Shown in pieces: positions 33,789-46,843 of a DNA stretch of 64,000 bases. The stretch lies in the NCBI GenBank assembly GCA_028274465.1, contig CM051455.1, positions 126,515,462 to 126,579,461 of the forward strand. The letters run 5' to 3'. Every line of letters starts with the position of its first letter. Within the stretch, counting starts at the first letter, position 1. Position numbers and translations under genes: made by a program. This DNA comes from Plantago ovata. Its lineage: Eukaryota; Streptophyta; Magnoliopsida; Lamiales; Plantaginaceae. The notes under the pieces are model-generated. The model had not been told where the DNA came from. It worked only from the letters and a program-made list of their open reading frames with translations, and did no database searches.

Positions 33789-36700
33789 GATGTCCTAGGT
33801 TAACCCTAAGGTCGTAGATCTCACAGATCTTCCGACTTCATCCGAATCGACGTCCACAAGTAGTAGTTCTTCATCATCTTCTGATTCGGGCTCCTCTTCC
33901 GAATCTTCTCTAGATATAGGGGGCGGAAATCACGCTCCTTCCACCTCTCGTATGGAGAGGAATGAAGCTGGTCCGAGTTCCGCTGTGCCAAGCTCCCAGG
34001 CTTTGACTAGACAAGATCAGTCGCCTGGAACATCTTTCTATCGTCGGTTCTCCGTCTACCAGCCTCCTCGTCGTAAGGTAGAACTCCCATCACCTCTCCG
34101 GCTCCTTTGTAGATACGGAGGGTACAATTATAGGTGTACTTCCGATCCTAACATAGAAGCTGACTTAGAACCTGTCTATGCCCATCCACAACTAAGTTTT
34201 AGAGAGCCGGACGCATCTAACCCGACGAGAGTCCATGAAGTTGCCCCTCTTAGGGAGGTCCGAGCTACTAACACTATAGAGGGAGCCGGAGATGATGCAG
34301 CTCAAAACATTCCTGCTGAGGATGATCTTCCGGCTGAGAACGATCCTCCCGCTGATGAAGATGGAGCCAACGGTGGCGAGGACGGACAACCTTTAGAAGG
34401 TGAGGTGCGGGAGTTTCGTGGCGCACTTTTCCCCGTACCGGATCATCTCGAGCCCGCTCTCCGTAGACGTTACGAGAGACTCAGAGATGATATCCACTTA
34501 TTCAACGTAGCTCGAGAAACTAATGAGGACGGATGGATACCTACCATCAAGTCTAAAGTGACTGAAGACCAACTTCCGCTGCTCCGCAAGAAGTTTACTA
34601 TTCCTGATGATATCGAGCTCATTGCTCCGGGTCCTGACGATGCCATATACAACTGCCCCGACGGAGCTCTAACATGCTTCGTCGTTTCTCTCGAACTTGG
34701 GTGGAGGATTCCTTTCATTGAAGAGTTTGTCTCTATCTTCCGCTCCTTGGATATTACTCCGATGCAAGTTATGCCAATCTCTTTGGCTAACTTAATATGC
34801 TTCGGAGTTCTTATGAAAATGAAGAACGAGCCGATCACCTTCACCAACTTCTGTCAGGCTTTCTTTGTCTCCCTGTCGGGGACTTGTTATTATTGGCAAT
34901 TCAAACCGCGCCAATATTTTTACTTTATTCTTGAGAGTCCGAACTCCTTGGGTTCCGCCTGGTGGTCCCGCTACTTCTACTTCAGATACAAGCTAAGACC
35001 TGGGGCTCCGGAAAGTGAGCGCAAGTATTTCAACGTCCGATACGATTTCAATAGGGAATCTCCTGCTGATTATCGTCCGGTGCGTGATCATTGGAGCCCC
35101 TGGGCTGCTGCTATATGATAGTGTATATGTCCTAGAGACAGTCCTTATTAAGGGCATGGAGCCCTTATAGAGGGCATATATGTACTATTACACAGGTCAA
35201 CGTAATATAATATATGTTTGTTGCTTTTACTATTGAGTATCGCTTTCATATTTATATTACACCAGGCATGCAGCATGTCATATCTCTATTACTATCTGTA
35301 TTGATATTAAACATGTCCCCTCGGATAGATGACCGATCACACAAATAGTGGGAGCTATGTGAGTTATCATCTATCCCAAACTCTTCCTAGTCGAGGTTCA
35401 TCTCGGATGTAGGGGTCTGAATGAACCAGACGAGACTAGTATGCGTGGAGGTTATACTTGTTGGAGCAAGTGTGAGCCGATCCCACGACCACGGAACGGA
35501 TTGTTGGACAATCGAGAAACGTTCCCATAACTGCGCATAGTTGTTCGAAGAAGCTTTATCGAACAATGGAAGTACCCACCGGACACTCCCATCGATGTAT
35601 ACTCTACACCGGAGTGTCTATGGGAACCGGTAAGTTGTCGAAGTGATGCCAGTCGTCCTTTGTACTTACAGGACTTTATCATCACATTTGTTGCCCCATA
35701 TCCTTGGTGGACCCGTCGATGTCAGCTCTGAATAAGCAGTTGACCTAAGACACGATCCAGGATTATGGCTACATACAAATGGGGATGATAAGTGATTCTG
35801 TGAAGGATTCATCTCTCAAGTGTAGCACAGGAGAGCACTGCTCATTGTCTGCATAGTTGTGTTGGTAAAGTCACTGGCCAGTGCAAATGATATATTATGA
35901 TGGTCATAATTATATCTTAACCAAGCAACTCCCTGAGACGCCCGTGGATGTATTATTGGGATAGACACTTCATCGATCCTAGATACATTCGAGCAAGTCA
36001 GATGAAGGGACGTTACCATCGCCGCGTTGAGCGCAACAGGCTTCGCAACGAAAGGGTTAGCTTTGAGAAATCTCTCAAACGTCCTCATGTATTAATATTG
36101 CAAATGGAACCGTCTAGGAATTCCATGTTGCCTAGTCTAGGACTTGATTAATACGATGAGGCCCTATGGGTCACACTATGTGGTGATTCAGCTTATGAGA
36201 ATATCCTTGAAGATGGAGTCGCAATTAATTTGGAATTAATTGTGATTGATTGATTTGGAATTAATTATAATATTTGGTGGCTCAATTAATGATTTGGAAT
36301 TATTAATTGAATTGGCTAATTAATTGTATTTTATGTAAATACAATTAAAGATTATATTTTGGAAATATAATCGAGGTTTGATTAGAAAGGATATGTTAAT
36401 TTAGAATTAACATATGCACTTGGGCAAAATCTACTTGGAGTTTGAATTGCCTTAGAACTATAAGTGGGTCCCAAAATTGGGACCCACCTCCCGTAGGACT
36501 GGGCGTGCGCGCGCGCATGATAGATTGGGGAAAGGAGTTCGACTCCTTCCTCTATTAGAAGTCCAAGGTATAAGTTAGATTTTCCTAATTGAGTTTTGAT
36601 TTGATTGGGAATGAATCTAGACTTGATATTGGTTTCCTTGTGCGATAAGAATTAGATTTTTATTCCTTTACGAAGTCTAATTGCTTATGCTTTAGGCTTC

Positions 36701-39346
36701 TATAGACTACTATATACAGTAGACTATTAGAGAGCTTTTTACACACAGTTTCAGACATAGACTTTCACAGTTATTCTACCCAGTTTTCTTAGAGAAAATA
36801 AAAAAGCTCTCCCCTCCTCTTAGCCACCCGCGCGCGCCACCTCACCGGAGGAATCGCCGCCCCGTCTTCTTGGTCACACAAAGAATATCCTAGCATTCTT
36901 CCGATAGGCTGTTCATCCGTGGATACCAAGGTTGAGGTTCTAGGAGCTGGAAACTAACTCTTATTGTCTTGCAGATATACAAAGTATTGTAGATATCTTC
37001 GACTTCGACGAAGAAGAAGATACACCGGAATATTACGAAGACTTGGAAGCTGCTTTGGAAGTAAGGTTAGTCTTCTAATTGACGTGTTTATATATTTACG
37101 ACATATACATAATCAATTAACCTGTATGTTAAGAAATTTTTTGAAATTCCGCTGCGTACCCTTCGGGAACTCTGATCATATTTTCTTACACTATATGCGG
37201 GCAAGAAGTATTGCCAAGAACTCGGAAAAGTACTTCTTTTGTGTGCTGACAATGCAACCCCTTCCGGCCTTTGCTAACCTTACGGACCCCGTAGACTTAG
37301 GCCCATATAAGAATGATAGTTTTGGTAAAGATATTTTACATGTTTTCCGCCTCTTTAAAATTTTATTTATTTTTCCGTCTGTCTTACCCTTCTTATTTTC
37401 TTTGCTTTTCAGAGGATTGGGTTGAATATCTCATGGCAGAGGCACGGAGACTCCAAGCTGCAATTGAGGCTAAGATGGCCGCAGAGAGGCGGAAGAAGGT
37501 GCGTACCGGAACCACCAACCAACTAACTGTCTTCCCCCAAGAACATCCGAAGGATGGGGTGAAGTGGAGGCAAGAGGAGGAGCGACGCAAGCTCGAGAAG
37601 CTTCCCGTCCAAGAAATGGAATCGAGCCGGAAGGGCCTAACTCCGGAAGAGGCCAAGTGCCGCTCCGATGAGCGGAAGGCCGAAAAGAAGAGTGAAAAGA
37701 ATGCTGCCAAGCCTCAACCCAAGCAGCCTCAGAAGGCTAAGAGCAAAGTGCTCCGGATGCTGATGTCATGGAGATTGATCAACCAGCTCACGTCCCGGAG
37801 CCTGCTGCCCCGGTTCCTTCCTCTCAGGCAACTGCTGCTCCGGCCCCTCCGAAGAAGTTAATGGGGGATGCTTTCAAGGCTTCAAAGTCCGGAACTGACA
37901 CTTCTTCCGCTCCGATGGTCGATCCAACTGGGAAAAATAAGCAAGTTGTTGAAGCCCCGACAAAATCAAAGAAGAGAAGGGGTGCCGGTCCGGCCGTATA
38001 AGCTGACGAGGCGGAGTTCGATCGTGAGACGGAGATCGTCCGCATCGCCTCCCTTGAATATACGGATCGTGTCCGTTTGTTAGAAAAATCTTTCTCTCAG
38101 GTAATATTTCGTACCTTGTGATATACTTTTTCCGTTCTTTCTTTTTATCCTTCTTAACCAATTTCTTTTGCAGCTTGGCTTGGCGGTTCGCGGTATCTCC
38201 GTTGCTGCTGAGAATCAGAAGTCTACGTTGGAGGGTAACCTGCATGCTTCCGAGCTCGAGAGGATTGCTCTTTCGGAAAAGCTCGCCCAAGTCCAATCTA
38301 GCCTACAAGAGGCGGAGGCCAAGCTGCTGAAAATGGCCCTTGTTGAAGGTGAAGTACTGGAGCTACGGAAACAGGTCGTCGAGACCTCAAAGCTCCGTGA
38401 AGAATTGTCCAAGCTTCAGTCCGCCTACGACAAGCAGCGGAAGGAGGTTGAAGGATGCTTAGCTCTGATCCGTGACCAACAAGAGACCCATGCCTGCTAT
38501 ATGAACATGCTCGAGCACTTCCATGAGGCTCTTATGATCGGATTTGTTGGCTCTCGGAAGGACACAGTCCAAGATTTTCTCAAAAGCATCTCCTTCCAAT
38601 ATGTCAAGGCCATAGGCTATGACAAGGCTCGGGTGGACGGATTCAGTGCCTGCCTCGGACAACTTGAAGCTGCGGGCCTTATTCCAGTGGACCTCGATTG
38701 GGATGCCAACAAGCTCGATATATTCAAGGGGCCGGACGGTGAAAAAGATCCTCAGATTCCGACCATCCCTAATGACAAACTTGGACAAGATGAATTCGTA
38801 AGTCTTGTAGCTTCGGAAGGTGTTGATCTGAAATTCACGAACCAAGACCCTCGCCTTCCCGGGTTCGTCCCTGACATTCTCCGGTACTGGTATCTGATGC
38901 CTTTCGAGAAATACGAGAAGGAGAACCGGGCCTGGTTAAATCTCCCACATCCAGTAATTGGTCGACCTGCGGATTATAGCCTCTTCGAAGAGGTAAAGAC
39001 TCTATGCAAGGATTGGGAGGAGTCTTGGGAGAAGGAAGAGGCCTGGAGGCGTGAGGCAGATCCGGAGGCATGGGCATCCGGAAACGTGGAGAGTTCGTTC
39101 AAGAATAACTTCTACATTCCACCGTTTCCGACCGTCACAGAACTTAACAAAAATCCATATGCCCCTCTGCCATGGCTTAGATGGAAGCTCCACTTAGAGG
39201 ACCTTGCTCGAGCAGCGGCGGAAGCTGAAGTAGCGGATGCTCTGGCCCGGATGACCCAAGAAGCAATGGACCAAGATAAGGAAGATCAGGTTGATGATAA
39301 TGACGAGTCTTCAGTGTTCTCACAGTCTCGAACTCGAGAGGATTAG
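33789..39346 (+). pseudogene. Extra plus-strand ORF region of the Tat element (Transposase_28-like), fossil
   Basis: The first long frame (33952-35118) has an acidic, proline-rich N-terminus and then a conserved core with CFVVSLELGWRIPFIEEF, ANLICFGVL and YYWQFKPRQYFYFI. This resembles the family called 'putative gypsy-type transposon' (Transposase_28), known from antisense ORFs of Tat and Retand elements. After the nested solo LTR, a lysine/glutamate-rich part (37435-38000) and a coiled-coil part (from about 38170: LAQVQSSLQEAEAKLLK and onward) run to 39346, ending in an acidic tail. The function is unknown; it is not a host gene, as it lies wholly between the LTRs. The region is broken and also carries the inserted LTR. 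Confidence 0.7.
35116..37190 (+). mobile_element. Solo LTR (probably Copia) nested in the Tat element
   Basis: A 2,075-bp segment starts TGATAGTGTATATG and ends TTTTCTTACA, with CTATA on each side (35111-35115, 37191-37195). It contains no gag or pol. Near its right end it has TTCCGCTGCG, a phrase common near the 3' end of large Copia LTRs, which also suggests plus orientation. An AT-rich AATTAATT-type stretch (36230-36420) and a GCGCGCGC run near 36510 lie inside. It is the expected product of LTR-LTR recombination that removed the internal part. It is younger than the Tat insertion. Confidence 0.8.
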
Positions 39347-40332
39347 AAACTCTGTTTTATTCCGGGGTATGCCCCGAAGTAACTTGTAATTTAAACAAGT
39401 CCTTATGCTTCGGAACTTTTGATGAGTTTGAATTTATGTCTTTTGTTATTATTCAATTGCCTTCCCCCTTTGACAAACTCATCCGAATCTTTCTCGGTTC
39501 TGATACTCCACGTAAACATAGCTTCCGGAACTTATTTTGAGTTCAAAGTCATCTCTTCGAGGTTCGGATTGTTAACCAGAAAAGGTTATCTGCATCCTAA
39601 TCTTTCTCTCCCTTTTCTTATTCTGACTGATTAATTAAAACTTCTGTCCAGCTTCCAAGAATCGGAATATCAAACTAAGGTTCGGACTATTAAACTGCTT
39701 GACACATTAAAACTTGTTTTAAGTTTCAAAGTCCTCGGGGTACGGAAACCTCTCTGCATAAATTTTCTTCGACTTGTTCCGTTGCTTCTCCTTTCCGACG
39801 CTCTTTTGATGTAAAATATGCGGAGCTTTCACGGTACTTATTTTAATAAGTTATGGCCTAAAAATTTTCCCGGTGAAAATTTTCTGTCTCGACCGGTCTC
39901 TCCTATCCGACGCTCTTTTGACGTAAAATATGCGAAGCTCTCACGGTACTTATTTTAATAAGTTAAGACTTAAAAATTTTCCCAGTGAAAATTTTCTGTC
40001 TCAACCTGTCTCTAGCTTGTTTATTGATTAGCTTCAATAAATCTTTACTCTTTCTCTTCTTCTTCTTTTGACTTTTTTATTATAATCTTTACATTATAAT
40101 AACGTTCTCATTTGTCGAATTTGCTATCTTCATGTGGATTTGACGTAAATCTAAATGTTAAGGCAGCAATAACTTTGCATAAAACTGAATTGTTCATAAG
40201 TAGCTGCTAATGGATTTGACGGAAATCATTACAACTCTTTTTAAACAAATAAAAAGGTTCAAAAGGAAATTAAAACAAAAAAAACAAAGTTCCTAGGTGA
40301 TCTTCTACTTTCCCATCTCTGCTCTTCTTTTC
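39347..40332. other. Spacer between the convergent ORF regions of the Tat element
   Basis: About 1 kb separates the plus-strand ORF end (39346) from the minus-strand pol end (40333). It holds a tandem pair of 112-bp units (about 39795-39906 and 39907-40018) starting CCGACGCTCTTTTGA and containing TTTTCCC(G/A)GTGAAAA, a small hairpin. The rest is AT-rich with no ORF I can support. It may hold the transcription ends of both ORF regions. Confidence 0.55.
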
Positions 40333-43300
40333 CTAAGTGTAGAACTTTCTTAGGTTCTTGATGTTCCAAGGTCTCTTCCATCCTTTGTCTTCTTCATTTG
40401 CTAGCTCGTAGCTGCCATTTGTTTTTGCCTTGGTTATTTTGTATGGCCCTCTCCACTTTGGCTCAAGTTTGCCCATTCCATCTTGCTGTGTTGCTTTCCT
40501 CAGTGCCAAGTCTCCCACTTGTAGTTCTTTGTTCTTCACATTCTTGTTGTAGCGCCTTGCTACTCTGTTTTGGTAGTTTATGATCCTCACTAAAGCTGTG
40601 CTCCTTAGCTCTTCCAATGTATCTAAGTCCAGCATTCTTGCCTCGCCACTGCTTCGGTCGGGATCACGGCCTTTGATCCGTAGACCAAGTGAAATGGTGT
40701 TTCTTGGGTTGCTGTTCTCGAAGTAGTCCTGTATGCCCAAAGAACTCCATATAGTTCATCTACCCAATCTCCTTGACATGCTCTGAGTCTCTTCTCAATT
40801 AGCTCTACCAATGTCCGGTTGGTTCTCTCCACTTGACCGTTTGACTGTGGGTAGTACACTGATGTGAACCTTTGCTCTATCTTCATCTTTTTGCACCACT
40901 CTTTGAGCTTTTTCCCCGAGAATTGTGTACCATTGTCCGAGACTATAACTCTTGGAAGTCCAAATCGGCACACTATATTCTTCCAAATGAAGTCTAGCAC
41001 CTTATTTTCTGAAATTGTGGATACCGCCTCTGTCTCAACCCATTTGGAAAAATACTCAACTGCCACGATTAGGAACTTCTTCTGCCCCGTTCCTTTTGGT
41101 AATGGCCCTACTATTCAATGCCCCATCTATCAAATGGGCAAGTGATTATAGTTGGCTTGAGCTCTCTGGTTGGCTTTGTACTTTGCTTGGCATATTTCTG
41201 ACACTCCGTATAAGCTTTGGCATATCGGATAGCATCTGCGATGATCTTTGGCCAGTAGTATCCTTGCCTTAAAACTTTCTGAGCTAATGACCTTCCTCCA
41301 GAGTGATTTCCACAACTTCCCTCATGCACTTCTGCTAGAATCTGTTTTGCTTCCAAATTTGTTAAGCATCTCAAGTGAGTGCCTGCAAATGATCTTCTAT
41401 ACAGGTCATTGCCAATCATCAAGTATCTCAGTGACCGTGCAACCACCCTTCTCGCATGCGCCTTAATAATTGGAAGTTCCCCCTTAGTCAAATATCTTCT
41501 GATGTCTTGCATCCAATTATCATCTTCCTCGATATTCAAAATGAGTTGCTCTTCGACCGTGACGGACGACCTAGTTTGCTCCATCAACATTATCCTCCTT
41601 GTGTCTATTGCTCCTGATGTTGACGCATACTTTGCTAGTACGTCTGCCCTATCATTTTCCTTTCTAGGTATCAAGCTTAAGTGAAACTCTTTGAACTCTT
41701 CAGCTTCTTCCTTCAATAGGGCCAAGTAGCTTCTCATACTCGGGTGCGTTGCTTCAAACTGTCCCCGATATTGATACTCGACTAACTGTGAGTCTGTACA
41801 GGCTTCTAAGTATTCCACTCCCAATGCTTTGGCTATCTTGATCCCATTTAGAAGTGCCTCATACTCTGTTTCATTGTTTGTCACTTTGAATGGAAGAGAT
41901 ATGGCAAACTCTAACTCCGCTCCTCTTGGTCCTGCCAAATATACTCCTGCTCCGCCCATGCTTGTTAGTGAAGAACCATCGACTTTCATCTCCCAATACT
42001 CTTTATCTCCTTTTTTCTCCTCAATTCTATCTTCCACTTGTACTGCCTCTCTCCCTTTCTCAAGCTGAAGATCTGGAGCTTCCTCTAAAGTCATGACGGA
42101 TGCTATTCTGCTCTTTTCTTCTTCTGTGATGATGGGAGTAGATTTGGATGGGAACTCCACTATGAAATCCGCTATTACTTGTGCTTTCTTAGCTGACGGA
42201 GCTTGAAAGTCTACCTCATGTTCACTCAATTCAATTGCCCATTTTGCCAACCTTCCCGAATGCTCCGGCTTTCCCAATACTTGCTTCAGGGGCTCATGAG
42301 TTAACACAATTACTTTGTGAGATCTAAAGTATGGCTTCAACTTTCTTGAGGTATAAAGCAAAGCATATGCTAGCTTTTCCATGTCTAAGTACCTCGTTTC
42401 CGCGGGGGCCAAAGCTTTACTCACATAGTAAATTGGGAGGCAATCAGCTCCTTGAATCCTTACCAGGACTGAGCTTATCGCTTCATGGGCGAATGCTAAG
42501 TATAAGTAAAGTGGCTCTCCATCTAATGGTTTGGACAACAGAGGTGGAGACTGAAGATAGTTCTTCAAATCTTCTAAGGCTTGCCGACATTCCGCGTTCC
42601 ATACGAAACTTGCTTTGTCCTTTTTCTCTTTCTCGGATTTTCTCAAAACTTTAAAGAACGGAAGATTCTTTTCTGCGGAGCGAGAAATGAATCGGCTCAA
42701 AGCAATCACCTTCCCTACTAACTGTTGTACCTCGTGATGTGTCGTTGGGTGTGGTAAATCTTGTATTGCCTTGATCTTCTCAGGGTTTGCTTCTATCCCT
42801 CTTTCTGTGACCATATAACCCAAGAACTTTCCCCCTTTCACTCCGAAAGTACATTTTGCGGGGTTAAGTTTCATCCCATATTTTCTTAAGATAGCAAAAC
42901 ACTTATTCAAATGGGCTATATGATCGACTTCCGTCTTGCTCTTCACAAGCATGTCATCCACATAAACTTCCATTGTCTTACCTAGCTCTTCTTTGAACAT
43001 TTGGTTCACAAGTCTTTGGTAAGTTGCTCCTGCGTTTTTCAGCCCGAATGGCATGACCTTGAAGCAATAAACGCCTCCAGCTGCAAAAAAGGCTGTTTTT
43101 GGGATATCCTCCTTTGCCATCTTGATTTGGTAAAAGCCTTGATATGCGTCCATAAAACTCAATAGAGCACATCCTGCTGTTGAATCAACCAATTGATCTA
43201 TCCTTGGGAGAGGGTAAGGATCCTTTGGGCAGAATTTGTTGAGTCGTGTAAAGTTATTACATATCCTCCACTTGCTGGTCCCTGGCTTTTCACCAACACC

Positions 43301-46300
43301 ACATTGCAAACCCAATTTGAATAGCGAACCTCCTCAATGTGTCCGACTTTCAACAATCTCTCTACCTCTGCAGCGATAATTGCCTCTTGCTTTGGTCCAA
43401 AATTAGTTCTCTTCTGCCTTATGTGTGTGATCTTTGGGTCCATGTTCAGCCGATGAACAGCTACAGACGGATCAATCCCTACTAAGTCATTCGTGCTCCA
43501 AGCAAACACATCTGCATTCCCCTTAAGACATGCTATTAACTTACACTCGACTTCCCATTCCATCTCTGTCCCAATCCTTGTTGTTTTCTCAGGATCTCCG
43601 TCTATGATCTGCACTTCCCTGATTGTCTCTTTGGGTTGTATCTTATTTTGCTGTAAGAATCTTTTCTTAGGAGTTGGAGCGATGGGCTCCTCAGGAATGA
43701 CCGTGTACTCCTCCAGGTGGATCTCTCCTTCTGTGGGCTTTTCTCTAGCTTTTCGAGCTTCCTCTCTTCTTTGGCCCTTAGTAAGTGACGGACTTGCCTT
43801 TCTCTTTTTTGTTGGTGCTTCTTTGATGACAAACAGTTCCCTTTCATCTCTTGACTTGCGGTCTCTTGCCTCTTCCTTCGAAAGTGGGTTCCTTCTAACC
43901 GAGAGAGTATAACACTCCCAAGCTTGATTTATGTTTCCCACTTCTTGTCCTATTCCAACCGGAGTAGGAAACTTTACTCTATTATGTAGAGTTGATGCTA
44001 CTGCTTGGAAGACTCTAAGAGCTGGTCTACCTAACACCACTTGGTAAGAAAATTCAATGTCCACCACTAAGGACTGGTATATGTCGTGTCACTCTTTGTG
44101 GCTTTGTACCCAGAGACACTTTCAAGTAAACTCTCCCCAATGGGTAAATCTGTTCGCCTCCAAAACCAACTAAGGAACTCCCGACCTTCTCCATCTCTCT
44201 CAGATCAACCCTCATTCTTTTCAACGTCCTTAGCAATATAACATTGACTGAGCTTCCCGTATCAACGAGGACCTTCCTTACCGTATAGGTTGCGATATCC
44301 GCCGAGATTACCAAGGGTACATCCGGCTCTTCTGTGTCTCCATCACAAGGGCTCTGATTTGGGATCTCGCTGTCGTCAAATGTTATTTTATTTTCAGCTG
44401 AAGTTTTTACACATGGGTCTCCATATGCATCGACAGTCTCTCTTAGATATGAGGCTGTCTTTTCTCTAGCTTTCCTTGTGTCTCCCCCTGCCGGTCCTCC
44501 CGATATGGTTATGACTCCAGATCTTGGAAAGTTATCATCATCTTCATCTTCATCCCTTTGTCTTTCCTTGTTTCTCCGATGGTAACCTCGCTCTCTGCTC
44601 TTCCCTTTATCCTCATACCTCCCTTCTCTATCTTCCTCCCTTCTTTCTTTTCTCTGTCGATCTCTTCGGTCATGTCTTGATTGTTCCTCTTTGGCTTCAA
44701 ACATTCTCAAATAGTCATCTCTGACTAACCCCTCTATCTCAGTCTTCAGCCACATACAGTCTTCAGTGTCATGAACTTTCCCTCTATGAAATTTACAATA
44801 AAATCTGGAACTTTCAGATCTCTCTGATGGTTGTATGGGCTTTGGCCATTTGATATTCATCTTTTGCTCAACTATCGATGCCAAGATGTCGGATCTTGGT
44901 CGATTTAAAGCTGTGTAATATGTATATCTCTTTGGAGGAGTTCTCTCTCTTGGGAAATGGTTTCTCCCCTCTTTACCCCCTCTTTGATCTTGCTTTCTGA
45001 ACTTCGAGGAATTGTTTTGCTTGACTGGTTCCTTGTCTTTTCTGTATCCAGCTCTGATCTGCGCATTTTCTCTAAAATCTTCAGAGTTTTTAAAGCTTGA
45101 GCACATATCATCAAAATCTTCATCTGTTTCAAGATTTTGTCCATTCGTGGCTATCACATCTCTCAACCTTTGGTTGGTTGTATTTTCATACAAGTATATT
45201 GCTCTTTGTTTGACACTGTGTGGTTCAACCTCCATAACTATCTCATTGAATCTCGCGAGAAAGTGACGTACATTCTCTTGAGGATCCTGAATGATTTTCT
45301 TGAGGTCCGTGGCTGGCTTTTTGATTTTCCTCATCCTCTCGAACTTGCGAACAAACTCACTCTTTAGTTGTTCATAGCTCTTGATCGATCCATGTGCTAA
45401 CCTTCCCCACCATTCCATTGCATTGTCAAAGAGTGTAGTTGGGAATGTTAAGGCGCACATGTTCTCGTTATGCCCATAAGCCTCCATCCTACTTTCAAAC
45501 CTGCTTATGAAACCATAGGGACAAGACTTCCCATAATATTGCTCTAACGAAGGTAAGGTAGTGTCCGGTTTCTTTTGTTCCTTTCTAATTTTCAAACTCA
45601 GTGGGTTCTTGATTTGGACTCAGATCATTCATCGTTTTAAGAAGTTCCCTCTGCTCTTTTGCTATCTCTTCTGGTGTCAATTGTTTCTCCACCTCTTGTC
45701 TTGCTTGACTACCTCGTGCTAGGGTATCTCTTGCTTGTTCCTGGGACCGATGTACAATGGTAACTATCGCATCCTGAGCTGGGATTAGCTGAGTTGTGCT
45801 TATTCCTGATGTTGGAATTGCTCTTGTACTTTCCGCGTGAATCTCTGACCTTCTTTGCAGCACTTGCCTTAAGTCTTCCGACCTTGTAGCATCTTGTACC
45901 TGACCTTGAGTAGTCCTTGTCTCCCATGGAAAGGTGAGTCTATCTTGAATTGGTCTACTTGATGTCCCATTAAATTCTAAATTCAATGGACGTGTTGGAA
46001 CGGGAGGATTAACATGACGGATGTTATCCTGAGAGTTCACGAGGTCATTGTTGGTCAGATCAACCACACTTTTCATAGGTTGAGTAGCCAAGGGCAAAGT
46101 AACATGTCAGCTGTTTTCTCTTGTTGTGGTTATCTGAGTATGTGGTGGTCCTAACAAGGAAGTTGGAATCTCTGTTGTACCTCCTAGCTCAAACTGAAAC
46201 AAGTCATGAAGACGACTTAGTTGCTCATTTGTTAAACCAAAAAGTGCACGATTGTCTAACACATGCCCATTTGGCAGCACAAAATTTCTCTCTTGAGCTT

Positions 46301-46784
46301 GTGCATCTTGTATCGGGATAGCTGTCGTAACTACTCCCTCCGTTGAGCCGGGATTGAATGGGGGTGCTTGTGGGTTCAACTGTTGTGATCCTTAAAGTGT
46401 TGTTTCATTTGGTAGGCTTGTTCTCACGGGCCTCACAGTCCTTACCAGATTCTCTTGCACAAGATTTCTTCTTGCATCTTCGAGTTGACGTAACTCTTCC
46501 TCTGTTACCCTCCTTCGGTGTTCCAAATTATTCAGTTCTGCTCTTTGCACAGCCAATCTTCTTTCTCTTTCTTGCTCATTGCCTAGCGAATTTGTTGCTG
46601 AGTAACTCGCAGTATCTCCATCTTGGTGTGAATTTCCTCTCCCTACATTTACATTTCTATTGACTCCACTATTTCCTCTTCCTCCTCTTGATTTTCCTCT
46701 TCCTCTTCCAGGTGGTCTTCCTCTTCCTCTTGCGGACAAATTATTAGTACCTTGGTTTCGAGTTGAATAATTATGTCCCACCAT
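40333..46784 (-). pseudogene. Tat element gag-pol region (fossil)
   Basis: In element order on the minus strand: an Arg/Gly-rich start near 46784; retrotransposon gag domain (YGFISRFESRMEAYG, MEWWGRLAHGSI) near 45500-45100; a CKFH...HDTEDC zinc-like motif near 44780; protease with LVDTGSSVNVI near 44250; RT with MDAYQGFYQIKMA near 43150 and YVDDM near 42970; first RNase H near 42600-42200; second RNase H (MKVDGSSLTSMGGAG near 41980) to about 41620; integrase zinc region near 41400-41200; integrase core with VSDNGTQFSG near 40940 and a C-terminal KWRGPYKI chromo-less tail to 40333. The region carries several breaks. Confidence 0.9.
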
Positions 46785-46820
46785 CTCTTCTCAGTGGAGT
46801 CCGGGTAACCCTTTAGTAGC

Positions 46821-46843
46821 GGTTCCCACAGACGGCGCCAAAA
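46821..46843 (-). other. Tat element primer-binding site
   Basis: Directly inside the 5' LTR the minus strand reads TTTGGCGCCGTCTGTGGG. The TGGCGCCGT start is the usual plant Ty3/Tat primer site. The exact tRNA was not determined. Confidence 0.75.

Noticed and set aside
33952-39346. Plus-strand ORFs as a host gene
   Set aside because: They lie wholly between the LTRs of the Tat element, and the core resembles the Transposase_28 family known from such elements.
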